Below the pieces are notes generated by a model. It ran no database searches. It was not told the origin of the DNA and saw only the letters and a list, made by a program, of their open reading frames with translations. This document shows positions 17,690 through 26,852 of a DNA stretch of 36,810 nucleotides, piece after piece; position 1 is the stretch's first letter, and each line of letters begins with the position of its first letter. The translations under genes and the position numbers were made by a program. Source of the stretch: an uncultured Flavobacteriales bacterium (GTDB lineage: Bacteria > Bacteroidota > Bacteroidia > UBA10329); contig CALCGD010000152.1 of NCBI GenBank assembly GCA_937900875.1, positions 1 through 36,810 on the forward strand, in the 5' to 3' direction.

Positions 17690-18658
17690 TCACATATAGT
17701 GGTGCAAATAGCCCATGGTTTCCATCAGCATGGCAACGCCCAAATGCACGATTAACCCACCAAAAATACTCTGGCTATGTATGGCCAGAACACCTAAAGC
17801 ATAGCCACCGAAGAAGGCGCCAATGGCTTCTCCGGCAGGTTTTCCGAAGTGAAAAACACAATAGAAAGATGCCATTGGCAAGATTGCGCGCGTACCCATT
17901 ATTCTAAACATGGTAATTGCCAATGCTCCTCTGAAAATGGATTCAACAGCTACGAATCCTGTTGCATAACTGGGTTCGAAAAGCACGGCTCGTTGCCAAA
18001 TGGCTAAATCAAAAACGTTGGTAAAATTCCAAGGTTTATACTGAGGATATGCTTGCTGAAAGTCAGGGAAGAAAGAAGCGCCAATTATCAACGGTGCTAC
18101 CAGTAATAAGACATAGAAATACGGTTTTAGCGTAAGCCAATCGCCTCTAAAACCAAAATCTAAAACTGCCCATTTGTGAAATAGAAATTTCATAATTGCC
18201 AATCCACCCAGAGCCATTACCATTTGATGAATGAAGAAATGGCACTTGGATGCGAACACCATTTCTGCCAGATTCCAACCGTATTCTCGTACCTGCACCA
18301 ATCGAAAAATGTGCAGTTTCGGAATCATTGCTATGAAAACGAAACATGCTCCCAATACCCAGAACTTCCAATCTCTAAGGAATTTGACCGAAGAACCATT
18401 TGCACATAGAAACGCTGTTAAAAAGTAAGACCCGCCATAAAGAATGCTGTAATAAGAAAACCTAGGAATAAACCCTCCACCTAAATTGAACGGACTTACA
18501 TCTACTGTTGGCGAATAATTGATGTACATGCATATACCCAGAACCAACATGGTTATGCAATAAACGACCCAGTTGAAATCCTTCTTTACAAAATCTGCTA
18601 CTGCGTGGTACAGTTCTTTCATCAATGGCGAATATCGGAAACCTCGTCCACCCGACAT
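17690..18658 (-). CDS. CPBP (CAAX-like) family membrane protein, possible intramembrane protease
   Basis: 322 residues, strongly hydrophobic with about seven or eight membrane segments. The C-terminal half carries the CPBP pattern: motif 1 VESIFRGAL (Glu239, Arg243), motif 2 FYCVFHFGKP (His270) and a late HLGVAM. The family motif is normally EExxxR, and the first Glu is Val here, so catalytic competence is uncertain. A second ATG at 18622 (MKELYHAV) is a possible alternative start. It is 79 bases upstream of the heme-binding gene on the same strand. Confidence 0.7.
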   Translation of the reverse strand: MSGGRGFRYSPLMKELYHAVADFVKKDFNWVVYCITMLVLGICMYINYSPTVDVSPFNLGGGFIPRFSYYSILYGGSYFLTAFLCANGSSVKFLRDWKFWVLGACFVFIAMIPKLHIFRLVQVREYGWNLAEMVFASKCHFFIHQMVMALGGLAIMKFLFHKWAVLDFGFRGDWLTLKPYFYVLLLVAPLIIGASFFPDFQQAYPQYKPWNFTNVFDLAIWQRAVLFEPSYATGFVAVESIFRGALAITMFRIMGTRAILPMASFYCVFHFGKPAGEAIGAFFGGYALGVLAIHSQSIFGGLIVHLGVAMLMETMGYLHHYM

Positions 18659-18734
18659 TTGGCTTTTATTCCGTTAAGATTCAGCAATAATTTGAACCTT
18701 GAGTGCGTAATGCTGTTCATTAAAAAACGATGAA

Positions 18735-19373
18735 ATGAAATATTCAATCGCATTATTATCGGTCATTCTCATTGGAGCGATGACTATTTTCGGAACAGAA
18801 AAAACGGAGAAAAAAATGAGCAATAAAAGCGAAGCCGCATTGGAGAAAGCAACATTTGGCGCAGGATGTTTTTGGTGTGTGGAGGCTATGTTTCAGAATA
18901 TCAAAGGGGTAACTAAGGTGGAGTCTGGTTACAGCGGAGGTCAAGTGAAGGCGCCTACTTACAAAGAGGTTTGTAATGGAACTACAGGTCATGCAGAGGT
19001 TATTCAGGTGACGTATGACCCAGATATTGTTTCATACGAAACGCTACTAGAAGCGTTTTGGCTTGCGCACGACCCGACACAACTCAACCGTCAAGGTGCC
19101 GATGTCGGAACGCAATATCGTTCAGTTATTTTCTATCACAGTGCCACACAAGAAATGTTGGCCAAGGAGTACAAGAATCGTTTGAATGTGGAAAATGCTT
19201 ACGGAGCTCCAATTGTAACGGAAATCTCAGAAATCACTAATTTCTACCCAGCCGAAGATTACCATCAAGATTATTATGATCAAAACCCTGGTAATTCGTA
19301 CTGCAGAATGGTAGTTGGGCCAAAGCTGGAGAAATTTAGAAAGGCCTTTAAGCAAGAAGAAGAGAATAATTAG
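18735..19373 (+). CDS. msrA: Peptide-methionine (S)-S-oxide reductase
   Basis: 212 residues. MsrA catalytic motif FGAGCFWCVEAMFQ, then VESGYSGGQVKAPTY, GHAEVIQVTYDP, the TQLNRQGADVGTQYRS block, and a single C-terminal cysteine in NSYCRMVVGPKLEKF. It reduces methionine-S-sulfoxide in proteins. From the ATG at 18735 the product has a signal-like N-terminus (YSIALLSVILIGAMTIFG), pointing to the envelope. An internal ATG at 18816, preceded by GGAG, would give a cytosolic form beginning MSNKSEAALEKATFG. Confidence 0.95.
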   Translation: MKYSIALLSVILIGAMTIFGTEKTEKKMSNKSEAALEKATFGAGCFWCVEAMFQNIKGVTKVESGYSGGQVKAPTYKEVCNGTTGHAEVIQVTYDPDIVSYETLLEAFWLAHDPTQLNRQGADVGTQYRSVIFYHSATQEMLAKEYKNRLNVENAYGAPIVTEISEITNFYPAEDYHQDYYDQNPGNSYCRMVVGPKLEKFRKAFKQEEENN

Positions 19374-19559
19374 CGTGCCATGTGCAGGCCGTTAAAGACG
19401 GATTTAGCGCCTTTTATATCTTCAGGCAGGCTTAGGAAAGTATCTCTTTACCTGAAAACAATTTCATAGGTTTTGTCGGCTACATACTCCTAACAAAACT
19501 GTGGAATTCGTCCAGTACTCCCGATTACAAATGGTGTTAATTGCCACATGCCGTTTAGG

Positions 19560-19567
19560 TATCTTCG
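19560..19567 (+). promoter_or_regulatory. Possible -7 box (TATCTTCG) upstream of tamB
   Basis: Seven of eight positions match TAnnTTTG. It lies only 9 bases before the tamB ATG at 19577, so the transcript would have almost no leader. Weak evidence. The rest of the 203-base gap after msrA shows only an imperfect hairpin at 19434-19453 with no U-run. Confidence 0.25.
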
Positions 19568-19576
19568 CGAACCTGT

Positions 19577-22500
19577 ATGGCCAGTAAATCGCGCACCATC
19601 TTCAAGAAAATTTTCAAATGGCTCGGCATTGTTTTGCTGAGCCTTTTCGTGTTAATTTTTCTGTTGATTCTCGCTTTGCGAACCCCATGGGCTCAGCAGT
19701 ACATTACAAACAAGGCCATTTCGTATGTCTCTGAGAAAACGCACACTCGTATTGAACTACAAAAACTGTTCATCACATTCCGTGGCGATATTCAGTTAGA
19801 AGGTATTTATGTAGAGGACCAACTGAAGGACACCTTGCTTTTTGTTGGCGATTTGGAGGCTGGTGTGGCCTTTTTGCCCCTGATTGATGGCAACATCAAC
19901 ATAAGCCGAATCAATTGGAATGGCCTTGTGGCCAACGTAAACCGTAATCAGGATAGCGCCTTCAATTTCGATTTTCTCATTGATGCCTTTGCTAGCAATG
20001 CAGAGGAGGACACGGTAGCTGAGGCTGATTCTCCCTTGCCAAAAATTGCAATCGGTCCTGTGCATTTTTCAAGCTTTAAGTTGCACTATCGTGATGAGAT
20101 TCTAGGGTTAGACGCCAAGCTTGATTTAGGAAAGTTGAGCTTAACTACGGATGAAATCGACCTGAACACATTAGCTATTAAATTGGATGAGCTTGCGCTA
20201 GAAAACGTAACACTAGATGCAACGAAATGGTTAGAAACTGCCGCTTCTGAAGAGGATACAACCCGGTCGCAACTACCCTTCATCTCTTGGAATAACATCA
20301 ATTTGAAAAACGTCAAATTGAGTTATCGTTCCCCGGATGATAAACTTGTTGTTGGCACCGTATTGGGCGAACTCGCCATTTCAAATTCAGAGATAGACCT
20401 TCAAAAACAAGCCGTCTTTGTAAATGAATTGGCGTTGAAAAACACTGTTGCATTTGCTCAGCTTCCAGCTTCAGAACCGAAGGATACAACAGCTGTTCCT
20501 GAGCCTTTCGCTTGGCCAAATTGGAAACTGAAATTGAATAAATTGAAGTTGGTGGACAATGCGATAGATTTGAATGTTGGAGGCGCATTCGAAACCCCAA
20601 ACGAGTTCAATCCAAGCAATATGCGAATCAATGGATTGCAGCTTCTGGTGGAGGATGTAGAGTTCATCCACAATACAGCGAAGCTTGATGTGAAGCACTT
20701 GGCACTCAAAGAGAAATCGGGTTTTGTTCTGAACCAACTTGGCCTAAAGGTCGAATTGAATAATGACCAATTGATTGTATGGAATTTGAACCTGCAAACA
20801 CCCTTTAATCAACTTGGCGCAAACGTTTCTGTGGATTATAAATCGATTGATAGTTTGATTCAAAATCCCCTATCCTCAAGTTTTAATCTTGATTTGACTC
20901 AAGCCAACCTTTCTATTCAGGACGCTTACTATTTCGCTCCCAATTTGAAGGATGATTCTCTGCTTCAAGACATCGTTGACTATCCGCTAAAACTGAGCGG
21001 AATTGTTTCGGGAAGAATGGACGAGATTACAATCAGAAACTTTAAGGCAATTGGGCTTCGCTCCACCCAATTGAGTTTAGATGGAACTATTCGCGGTTTA
21101 CCAGATACGGGCGCTATCTCGGTTGATATTCCGAATCTGAAGCTATCCCTCACTAAAAAAGACCTCGAAATCTTCATCAAGGAAAAGGAGAAAACGGCTT
21201 CCATTCCTGATAATATGCGCTTGACGGCAAGTTTGAAGGGAGGTGTAAAGGACCTGACGACCAAACTCGATCTTCAAACAGAGAAAGGCAACATCGGTCT
21301 TTCCGCGAACCTCAAAAACCTATTCGGAATTCCTTCTGCTAAGGGAAAACTGCAACTAACTAACATTGATGTTTCTGCTTTGGCTTCGGTTGAAGAATTG
21401 GCTACCGTTTCGCTTACGCTAGATTTTGACGCAACTGGAAACGCGCTCGACAATCTAATAGCCAATCTAGACTTTGCCTTTCAACAATTGAATTTCAAGC
21501 AGTATGATTATTCAGACTTAAAACTGAATGTTGCTGCAGACAAACAAAAGGCAAATGTTACGGCAGAGTTACATGACGAAAACCTCGATTTCGACCTTCA
21601 GTTAGAGGCCCTGCTAGACACGATTAAACCAGCCGCAAATCTGTTTTTGAATCTTAGAGGAGTGAATCTTTTTGCGCTTGGTGTTAGCAGTGAAGATGTA
21701 CGGTTAGGAGGAGATTTGAAGGCTTCTTACAGCGGACTGCCCTCTGATTTTCAAAGTACGCTTGGGATAAAAGATGCCATTTTGGTAAAGGAGGGAGAGG
21801 TATATCGCCTGAAACCTTTAACCGCAAAGCTGGATAATTCTCCAAAAAGCACTTTTCTAGCGCTTAACTCTGAGATTATTAACGGTAATCTCTCAGCAAA
21901 TACCTCAATCGACTCAATTGTTGGTTCGCTCACTAATTACGTGAAACGACTGGCAAGCACTGATTCCTTGCACCACGGAATTATGGACGATTCATTGGAT
22001 GTGACGGCACATTTCACGATAAACAATTCGCTATTGTTAACCGAAGCATTGCTGCCTGATTTAACGCGGTTGGATTCTATCCACCTTGATCTGGAATTCC
22101 ATCCATCACAGAATAAACTCGACCTTAATCTCATTGCGCCAAAAACTGTATATGCTGGAATTACCCTTGATAGCCTTGGGCTTTTTGCCACGGCAAATGG
22201 CGATCATTTGAATGGAAAATTGGCCTTCCAAAAACTGAAAGGAGGGCCAATTGATATCAATCGAACTACAGTTGATTTTGGATTGATTGATAAACTCGCC
22301 AATGTAAAGCTGGCGATTGCCGATTCGTTGGGAGGAAAGCTTGCATCTATCGGAACAATCATCGATTTGACTACTCAGAATACCCTCGTTAGCCTCATTC
22401 CGAATGATTTTATTCTTAATAGTGAGCAATGGAACATTCCTGCCGAAAATCAAATCTCATTCACAGACAAAGGAGTCATTTTTCGTTCTACGGATTTCTC

Positions 22501-24580
22501 AAATGCAGCTCAGCGCATACGGTTGGAAAACCTGAAAAGCGGCAATCCTTATGGGATGAAAGTGAATTTCGAGGGATTTGAATTAGCGTCACTCACAAGC
22601 TTTCTAAACGCTAACGATAGTTTGATTAGTGGCGAATTGAACGGTACCCTTCGACTTCTAAATCTCAATACACATCCTGGAATTGAAGCGGATATTAAGC
22701 TGAACCAGTTGGCTGTATTGGGATTGGACATGGGGCAATTGAAGCTTCTTGCCAATACAAAAGACAAGGACAAATACAACCTTAATTTGACCGTAAAAGG
22801 CGAAGCGATTGACCTGGAAGTCAATGGTTCGTTGATTTCCGAAGAAGAAATGTCGTTGGACTTGAAGGCTGATCTGCATCGCTTGGATGTAAAACTGATT
22901 GAGGGTTTTGCTGGAGGAGAGTTACAGAAGACCAGCGGAAGCATTCTAGCGCACACATCGGTTAAGGGATTGCTCAACGATATTCGTTACGAAGGCTCAG
23001 TTGCGTTTAATCAGGCGGCTTTTACCGTAACGCAGTTAAACACTCAATTCAGCCTGCCAAATGATAGGGTAACCATCGATAATGATGGTCTTGTTTTTAA
23101 GGCGTTCAATATCGTTGATGGAAACGGAAACCCAATTCAAATTGACGGGAAGATTGATACGCGAAACATGTTTGACCCTTCGTTTGATTTACGTGTTGTG
23201 GCCAATAATTTCCAACCGCTCAATTCTACAAGAGATGATAACGATTTGTTCTACGGAAAAGCATTTTTTGATGCTGATATTAAGTTAGGAGGAAAGGTAA
23301 GCCTACCTAAAATCAATGCGCAGACAAAACTGCTAAAGGGAACCGACATCACTTTTATTGTCCCCGAATCTCAAGCGGATATTGAAGAGCGCAAAGGACT
23401 TGTGACGTTTGCCAATATGAAGGATACGTTGAATGTAATTCTTGCCTCTGATAAACAGGTTGAAGAGTTGTTTGGGTTTAAGGGAGCTGATATAGTTGGA
23501 TATCTAGAAATTGACCGATCTACCAAGTTTCAAATTGTAATTGACGAACGTTCGGGAGATAAGATTCAAATTCAAGGCGAGGCGAAGTTGAACGCAGAAG
23601 TAACGCCAAATGGCATCGTCACACTTTCTGGAAATTACGAGGTAGAAAGCGGCTTTTACTACCTGAATTTCTACGGACTTGCCAAGCGCAAATTCGAACT
23701 TGTTTCGGGTAGTCGTATTGTTTGGAGTGGCGACCCATTGGCAGGCGAGCTTGACCTGAAAGCGAAGTACAGTCTCAAAACCTCAGCAAGTGATTTAATG
23801 ACGGATCAGCTTGCCCAAAGTGATGCGACCACGCTCACGAAATACAAGCAGGCATTGCCATTTGAAGTGATGCTCAACATCAATGGAGAATTGCTGAAGC
23901 CCGAAATCTTCTTCGGAATTGACATGCCGCCAAATGCCCGACAGGCGTTAGATGGAAACGTTTACAAGCGAGTTCGTCAGCTAAATGGCAATGCTTCTGA
24001 ACTTGACAAGCAGGTATTCTCACTTATCGTTCTGAATCGTTTTTTACCACAAAGTTTTGACCAAATGGGTGGTTCTGGGTCGCAAAGCATGGCGCGTTCT
24101 AGTGCCAGTAAATTACTTACAGGACAATTGAACGCACTGAGTTCAAAGTATTTGAAAGGGGTTGAGCTCAACTTTGACCTTAACAGTTACACGGACTACC
24201 AGAGTGGCACCGCAGACGATAAAACGCAGCTGGATGTGAACATTCGCAAGGCGTTGTTCAATGATAGAGTGGTGGTTCAAGTTGGCGGCCAAGTAGATAT
24301 TGAAGGGAAGAACAAAAGCTATGGGGCTGACGATATTTTGGGAGACATCAGCCTCGAATATCTTATCACAAAAGAAGGCGATTATCGTCTTAAAGCGTTT
24401 AGGAAGAATGAGTTTCAAGACTTGGTGCAAGGACAAGTGGTCGTGATGGGGCTTTCGGTGCTTTTCAATAAGAGTTTTAATGATTGGAAAGAGTTGTTGA
24501 GAAGCAAACCAAAACAAGAAGAACCAGTAGAATTTGAAGACGAACCAGAGATAGAAACGGAAGGTAGCAAAAGCGAATGA
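19577..24580 (+). CDS. tamB: TamB-like translocation and assembly module protein (DUF490)
   Basis: 1667 residues. An N-terminal membrane anchor (WLGIVLLSLFVLIFLLILAL) is followed by AsmA-like HTRIELQKLFITFRGDIQLEGIYVED, then over a thousand residues of short repetitive beta-strand sequence. The C-terminal TamB domain (DUF490) includes VTPNGIVTLSGNYEVESGFYYLNFYGL and VVVQVGGQVDIEGKN. TamB spans the periplasm as a hydrophobic groove and works with an Omp85 partner in outer-membrane protein or lipid delivery. The Omp85 gene follows with a 4-base overlap, supporting a paired function. Confidence 0.92.
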   Translation: MASKSRTIFKKIFKWLGIVLLSLFVLIFLLILALRTPWAQQYITNKAISYVSEKTHTRIELQKLFITFRGDIQLEGIYVEDQLKDTLLFVGDLEAGVAFLPLIDGNINISRINWNGLVANVNRNQDSAFNFDFLIDAFASNAEEDTVAEADSPLPKIAIGPVHFSSFKLHYRDEILGLDAKLDLGKLSLTTDEIDLNTLAIKLDELALENVTLDATKWLETAASEEDTTRSQLPFISWNNINLKNVKLSYRSPDDKLVVGTVLGELAISNSEIDLQKQAVFVNELALKNTVAFAQLPASEPKDTTAVPEPFAWPNWKLKLNKLKLVDNAIDLNVGGAFETPNEFNPSNMRINGLQLLVEDVEFIHNTAKLDVKHLALKEKSGFVLNQLGLKVELNNDQLIVWNLNLQTPFNQLGANVSVDYKSIDSLIQNPLSSSFNLDLTQANLSIQDAYYFAPNLKDDSLLQDIVDYPLKLSGIVSGRMDEITIRNFKAIGLRSTQLSLDGTIRGLPDTGAISVDIPNLKLSLTKKDLEIFIKEKEKTASIPDNMRLTASLKGGVKDLTTKLDLQTEKGNIGLSANLKNLFGIPSAKGKLQLTNIDVSALASVEELATVSLTLDFDATGNALDNLIANLDFAFQQLNFKQYDYSDLKLNVAADKQKANVTAELHDENLDFDLQLEALLDTIKPAANLFLNLRGVNLFALGVSSEDVRLGGDLKASYSGLPSDFQSTLGIKDAILVKEGEVYRLKPLTAKLDNSPKSTFLALNSEIINGNLSANTSIDSIVGSLTNYVKRLASTDSLHHGIMDDSLDVTAHFTINNSLLLTEALLPDLTRLDSIHLDLEFHPSQNKLDLNLIAPKTVYAGITLDSLGLFATANGDHLNGKLAFQKLKGGPIDINRTTVDFGLIDKLANVKLAIADSLGGKLASIGTIIDLTTQNTLVSLIPNDFILNSEQWNIPAENQISFTDKGVIFRSTDFSNAAQRIRLENLKSGNPYGMKVNFEGFELASLTSFLNANDSLISGELNGTLRLLNLNTHPGIEADIKLNQLAVLGLDMGQLKLLANTKDKDKYNLNLTVKGEAIDLEVNGSLISEEEMSLDLKADLHRLDVKLIEGFAGGELQKTSGSILAHTSVKGLLNDIRYEGSVAFNQAAFTVTQLNTQFSLPNDRVTIDNDGLVFKAFNIVDGNGNPIQIDGKIDTRNMFDPSFDLRVVANNFQPLNSTRDDNDLFYGKAFFDADIKLGGKVSLPKINAQTKLLKGTDITFIVPESQADIEERKGLVTFANMKDTLNVILASDKQVEELFGFKGADIVGYLEIDRSTKFQIVIDERSGDKIQIQGEAKLNAEVTPNGIVTLSGNYEVESGFYYLNFYGLAKRKFELVSGSRIVWSGDPLAGELDLKAKYSLKTSASDLMTDQLAQSDATTLTKYKQALPFEVMLNINGELLKPEIFFGIDMPPNARQALDGNVYKRVRQLNGNASELDKQVFSLIVLNRFLPQSFDQMGGSGSQSMARSSASKLLTGQLNALSSKYLKGVELNFDLNSYTDYQSGTADDKTQLDVNIRKALFNDRVVVQVGGQVDIEGKNKSYGADDILGDISLEYLITKEGDYRLKAFRKNEFQDLVQGQVVVMGLSVLFNKSFNDWKELLRSKPKQEEPVEFEDEPEIETEGSKSE

Positions 24581-26850
24581 TGAGATGGAAATCACATATC
24601 ATTTTGGCGTTAGTGTTGCCTGCATTGCTGCTTGCTTCGTGCAACACATTCAAGCATATTCCCGAAGGAGAAAAACTTTATACGGGCGCTAAACTGAAGC
24701 TGAAAGGTAAGGGAAGTAAGACGTTACTGTATGATTTAGAAGATGTCATTTCCCCTAAGCCAAACAAGGTCATTTTAGGTGCAAGATTTGGATTGTGGGT
24801 CCATTTTCAAGCACAAAAGAAGATTGGTAAAAAGCTGTTTAAGAAGCTTGATACACGCTATGGCGAGGAGCCCGTTTATCTCAGTCAGGTAAACGCCATT
24901 AAGAATGAGAAGATCCTTGCAAATAGATTGGAAAATCGAGGCTATTTCGGGTCAAGTATAAGCGCAACGGTTAAGGAAAAAACAAGAACAGGCTCGATGG
25001 TTTATTCGGTCAATATTCCTGAACCATATCTAGTTCAGACCTACACTTATTTGCCCGATTCCACGGCTATCGATTCTTTACAACGTGTGCTCAAAGATTC
25101 CTTAATAAAGAAAGGTTCACAGTTCGATACAGAGTTGATGAAGGAAGAACGCACACGTATTGATGCGTACCTGAAAAACAAAGGGTTTTACCATTTTAAC
25201 TCAGATTATCTGAGCTTCATTTCAGACACAAATCAGTATAAAGACAAGCGTCTGGATTTGTATCTCAAAGTGAAAGACAACACGCCTGCCGATGCGGTTG
25301 ACATTTATCGTATCAATGAAATTTCGATTTTTCCAGATTACAATATCAATCAGTCGGCTACATCCACAACCGATAGTTCAGCACTTGAGGACATCGTTTT
25401 TTGGCAGGGGAAACGGAAGTTCAAGCCCAAGCATTTGGTTGATTATATCGGCATAAGAAAAGGAGATTTATTCAGCCAAAAACAACGGATTGCTACTAGC
25501 CGGAAGTTGTCTTCAATGGGTAATTTTCAGTATGTGAGTATTCGCTATACCACTGACACGCTTGCTGGAGATTCAGTAGGTCTGCTCAATGCATCTATGC
25601 AGCTTACGCCATACAAGAAACATGGGTTGCAAGTGGAATTGCAAGGCGTGACCAAGTCGAGCAATTTTGCAGGTCCAGCCGTGATTGCTTCTTACACGAA
25701 TAAGAACATCTTCCATGGGGGCGAAATCCTGGAAATTGCTGGCGATTTCAGCTACGAATTTCAGATTGCTAAAGGCTCTACAAAAGGACTCGGTTCCTTT
25801 CAAGTAAAACTTTCCACGGGACTAACTTTTCCAAGAGTATGGCCAATCAAGATTAGAAGCAAAGGCGGCTATTCTGTGCCAAAAACAAAACTCGGCATAA
25901 ACGGAAGCATGATAAGCCGTTTGCAGTACTATGATCTAGCGTCATTTCAGTTTCAATACGGTTTTCAATGGAACTCAAACAAGTACATCGCACATGATTT
26001 AACACCAATCGATTTGGTGTATTCTAATCTATTTAGAACCACGACTGAATTCGATTCAATCCTGTCGAATAATGCGTTTTTGGCACAGAGTTTTGCAGAC
26101 CAGTTCATTCCGGGGCTTACCTACACATTCCTCTTCAATCAGTTGATGGATAAGGATCGAAAGCACCGCTTCTTTTTTAGGCTTACTGCGGATATTGCTG
26201 GCAACATCATTGGCGGAATTCAAACAGCTGCTAGCGCCAAAAAGGAGATTGCAGGGTTGCCGTATGCGCAATACGCCAAGGCGGATATTGATGTGCGCCA
26301 CTACACGAAAGTTGGGCGCGAAAGCCAATGGATTAATCGTTTGTTTATCGGAGGAAGTATTCCCTACGGCAATTCATCCACCTTGCCGTATGTCAAACAG
26401 TATTTTTCCGGAGGACCAAATAGCATTCGGGCATTTCGGGTCCGCTCTCTTGGACCAGGAAGTTATGATGCTTCAGGTTCAGGTGTATCGTTTTTTGATC
26501 AATCGGGAGATATCAAATTGGAATTCAATACGGAGTTCCGCCATCCAATCTACAGTTTGCTGAAAGGCGCGGTTTTCTTCGATGCTGGTAATGTTTGGCT
26601 CGTTAATGAGAACTCCGCCTTGCCTGGCGGGAAATTTACCAAAGATTGGTACCGTCAAATTGCAATGGGATTTGGGTACGGATTTCGTTTAGATCTTCAA
26701 TTTATAGTTGTACGATTTGATTTTGCAACGCCATTACGAACCGCAAACAACACATCTTCCGAAAAATGGACCGATGCCGTAGGCGTATGGCGTGGTGCTG
26801 GTTTTAGCGAAAATGTGGTAGTCAATTTCTCTATCGGGTATCCGTTCTAA
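24577..26850 (+). CDS. tamL: TamA-like Omp85 outer-membrane lipoprotein (TamL type)
   Basis: 757 residues. It begins with a lipoprotein signal ending in LLASCN (Cys22 from the first ATG), unusual for Omp85 proteins elsewhere but typical of the lipidated TamA homologue of Bacteroidota. The following 300 residues form POTRA-like repeats. The C-terminal half is a 16-strand-type barrel with VKQYFSGGPNSIRAFRVRSLGPG (lid-lock VRGF-like motif) and ends in phenylalanine (SIGYPF). It starts at ATG 24577, overlapping the tamB stop (ATGATGA). The symbol follows the Bacteroidota name and is my assignment. Confidence 0.85.
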   Translation: MMRWKSHIILALVLPALLLASCNTFKHIPEGEKLYTGAKLKLKGKGSKTLLYDLEDVISPKPNKVILGARFGLWVHFQAQKKIGKKLFKKLDTRYGEEPVYLSQVNAIKNEKILANRLENRGYFGSSISATVKEKTRTGSMVYSVNIPEPYLVQTYTYLPDSTAIDSLQRVLKDSLIKKGSQFDTELMKEERTRIDAYLKNKGFYHFNSDYLSFISDTNQYKDKRLDLYLKVKDNTPADAVDIYRINEISIFPDYNINQSATSTTDSSALEDIVFWQGKRKFKPKHLVDYIGIRKGDLFSQKQRIATSRKLSSMGNFQYVSIRYTTDTLAGDSVGLLNASMQLTPYKKHGLQVELQGVTKSSNFAGPAVIASYTNKNIFHGGEILEIAGDFSYEFQIAKGSTKGLGSFQVKLSTGLTFPRVWPIKIRSKGGYSVPKTKLGINGSMISRLQYYDLASFQFQYGFQWNSNKYIAHDLTPIDLVYSNLFRTTTEFDSILSNNAFLAQSFADQFIPGLTYTFLFNQLMDKDRKHRFFFRLTADIAGNIIGGIQTAASAKKEIAGLPYAQYAKADIDVRHYTKVGRESQWINRLFIGGSIPYGNSSTLPYVKQYFSGGPNSIRAFRVRSLGPGSYDASGSGVSFFDQSGDIKLEFNTEFRHPIYSLLKGAVFFDAGNVWLVNENSALPGGKFTKDWYRQIAMGFGYGFRLDLQFIVVRFDFATPLRTANNTSSEKWTDAVGVWRGAGFSENVVVNFSIGYPF

Positions 26851-26852
26851 TT

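Noticed and set aside
19434-19453. Terminator after msrA
   Set aside because: AGGAAAG and CTTTACCT pair only with a bulge and no U-run follows on the plus strand.
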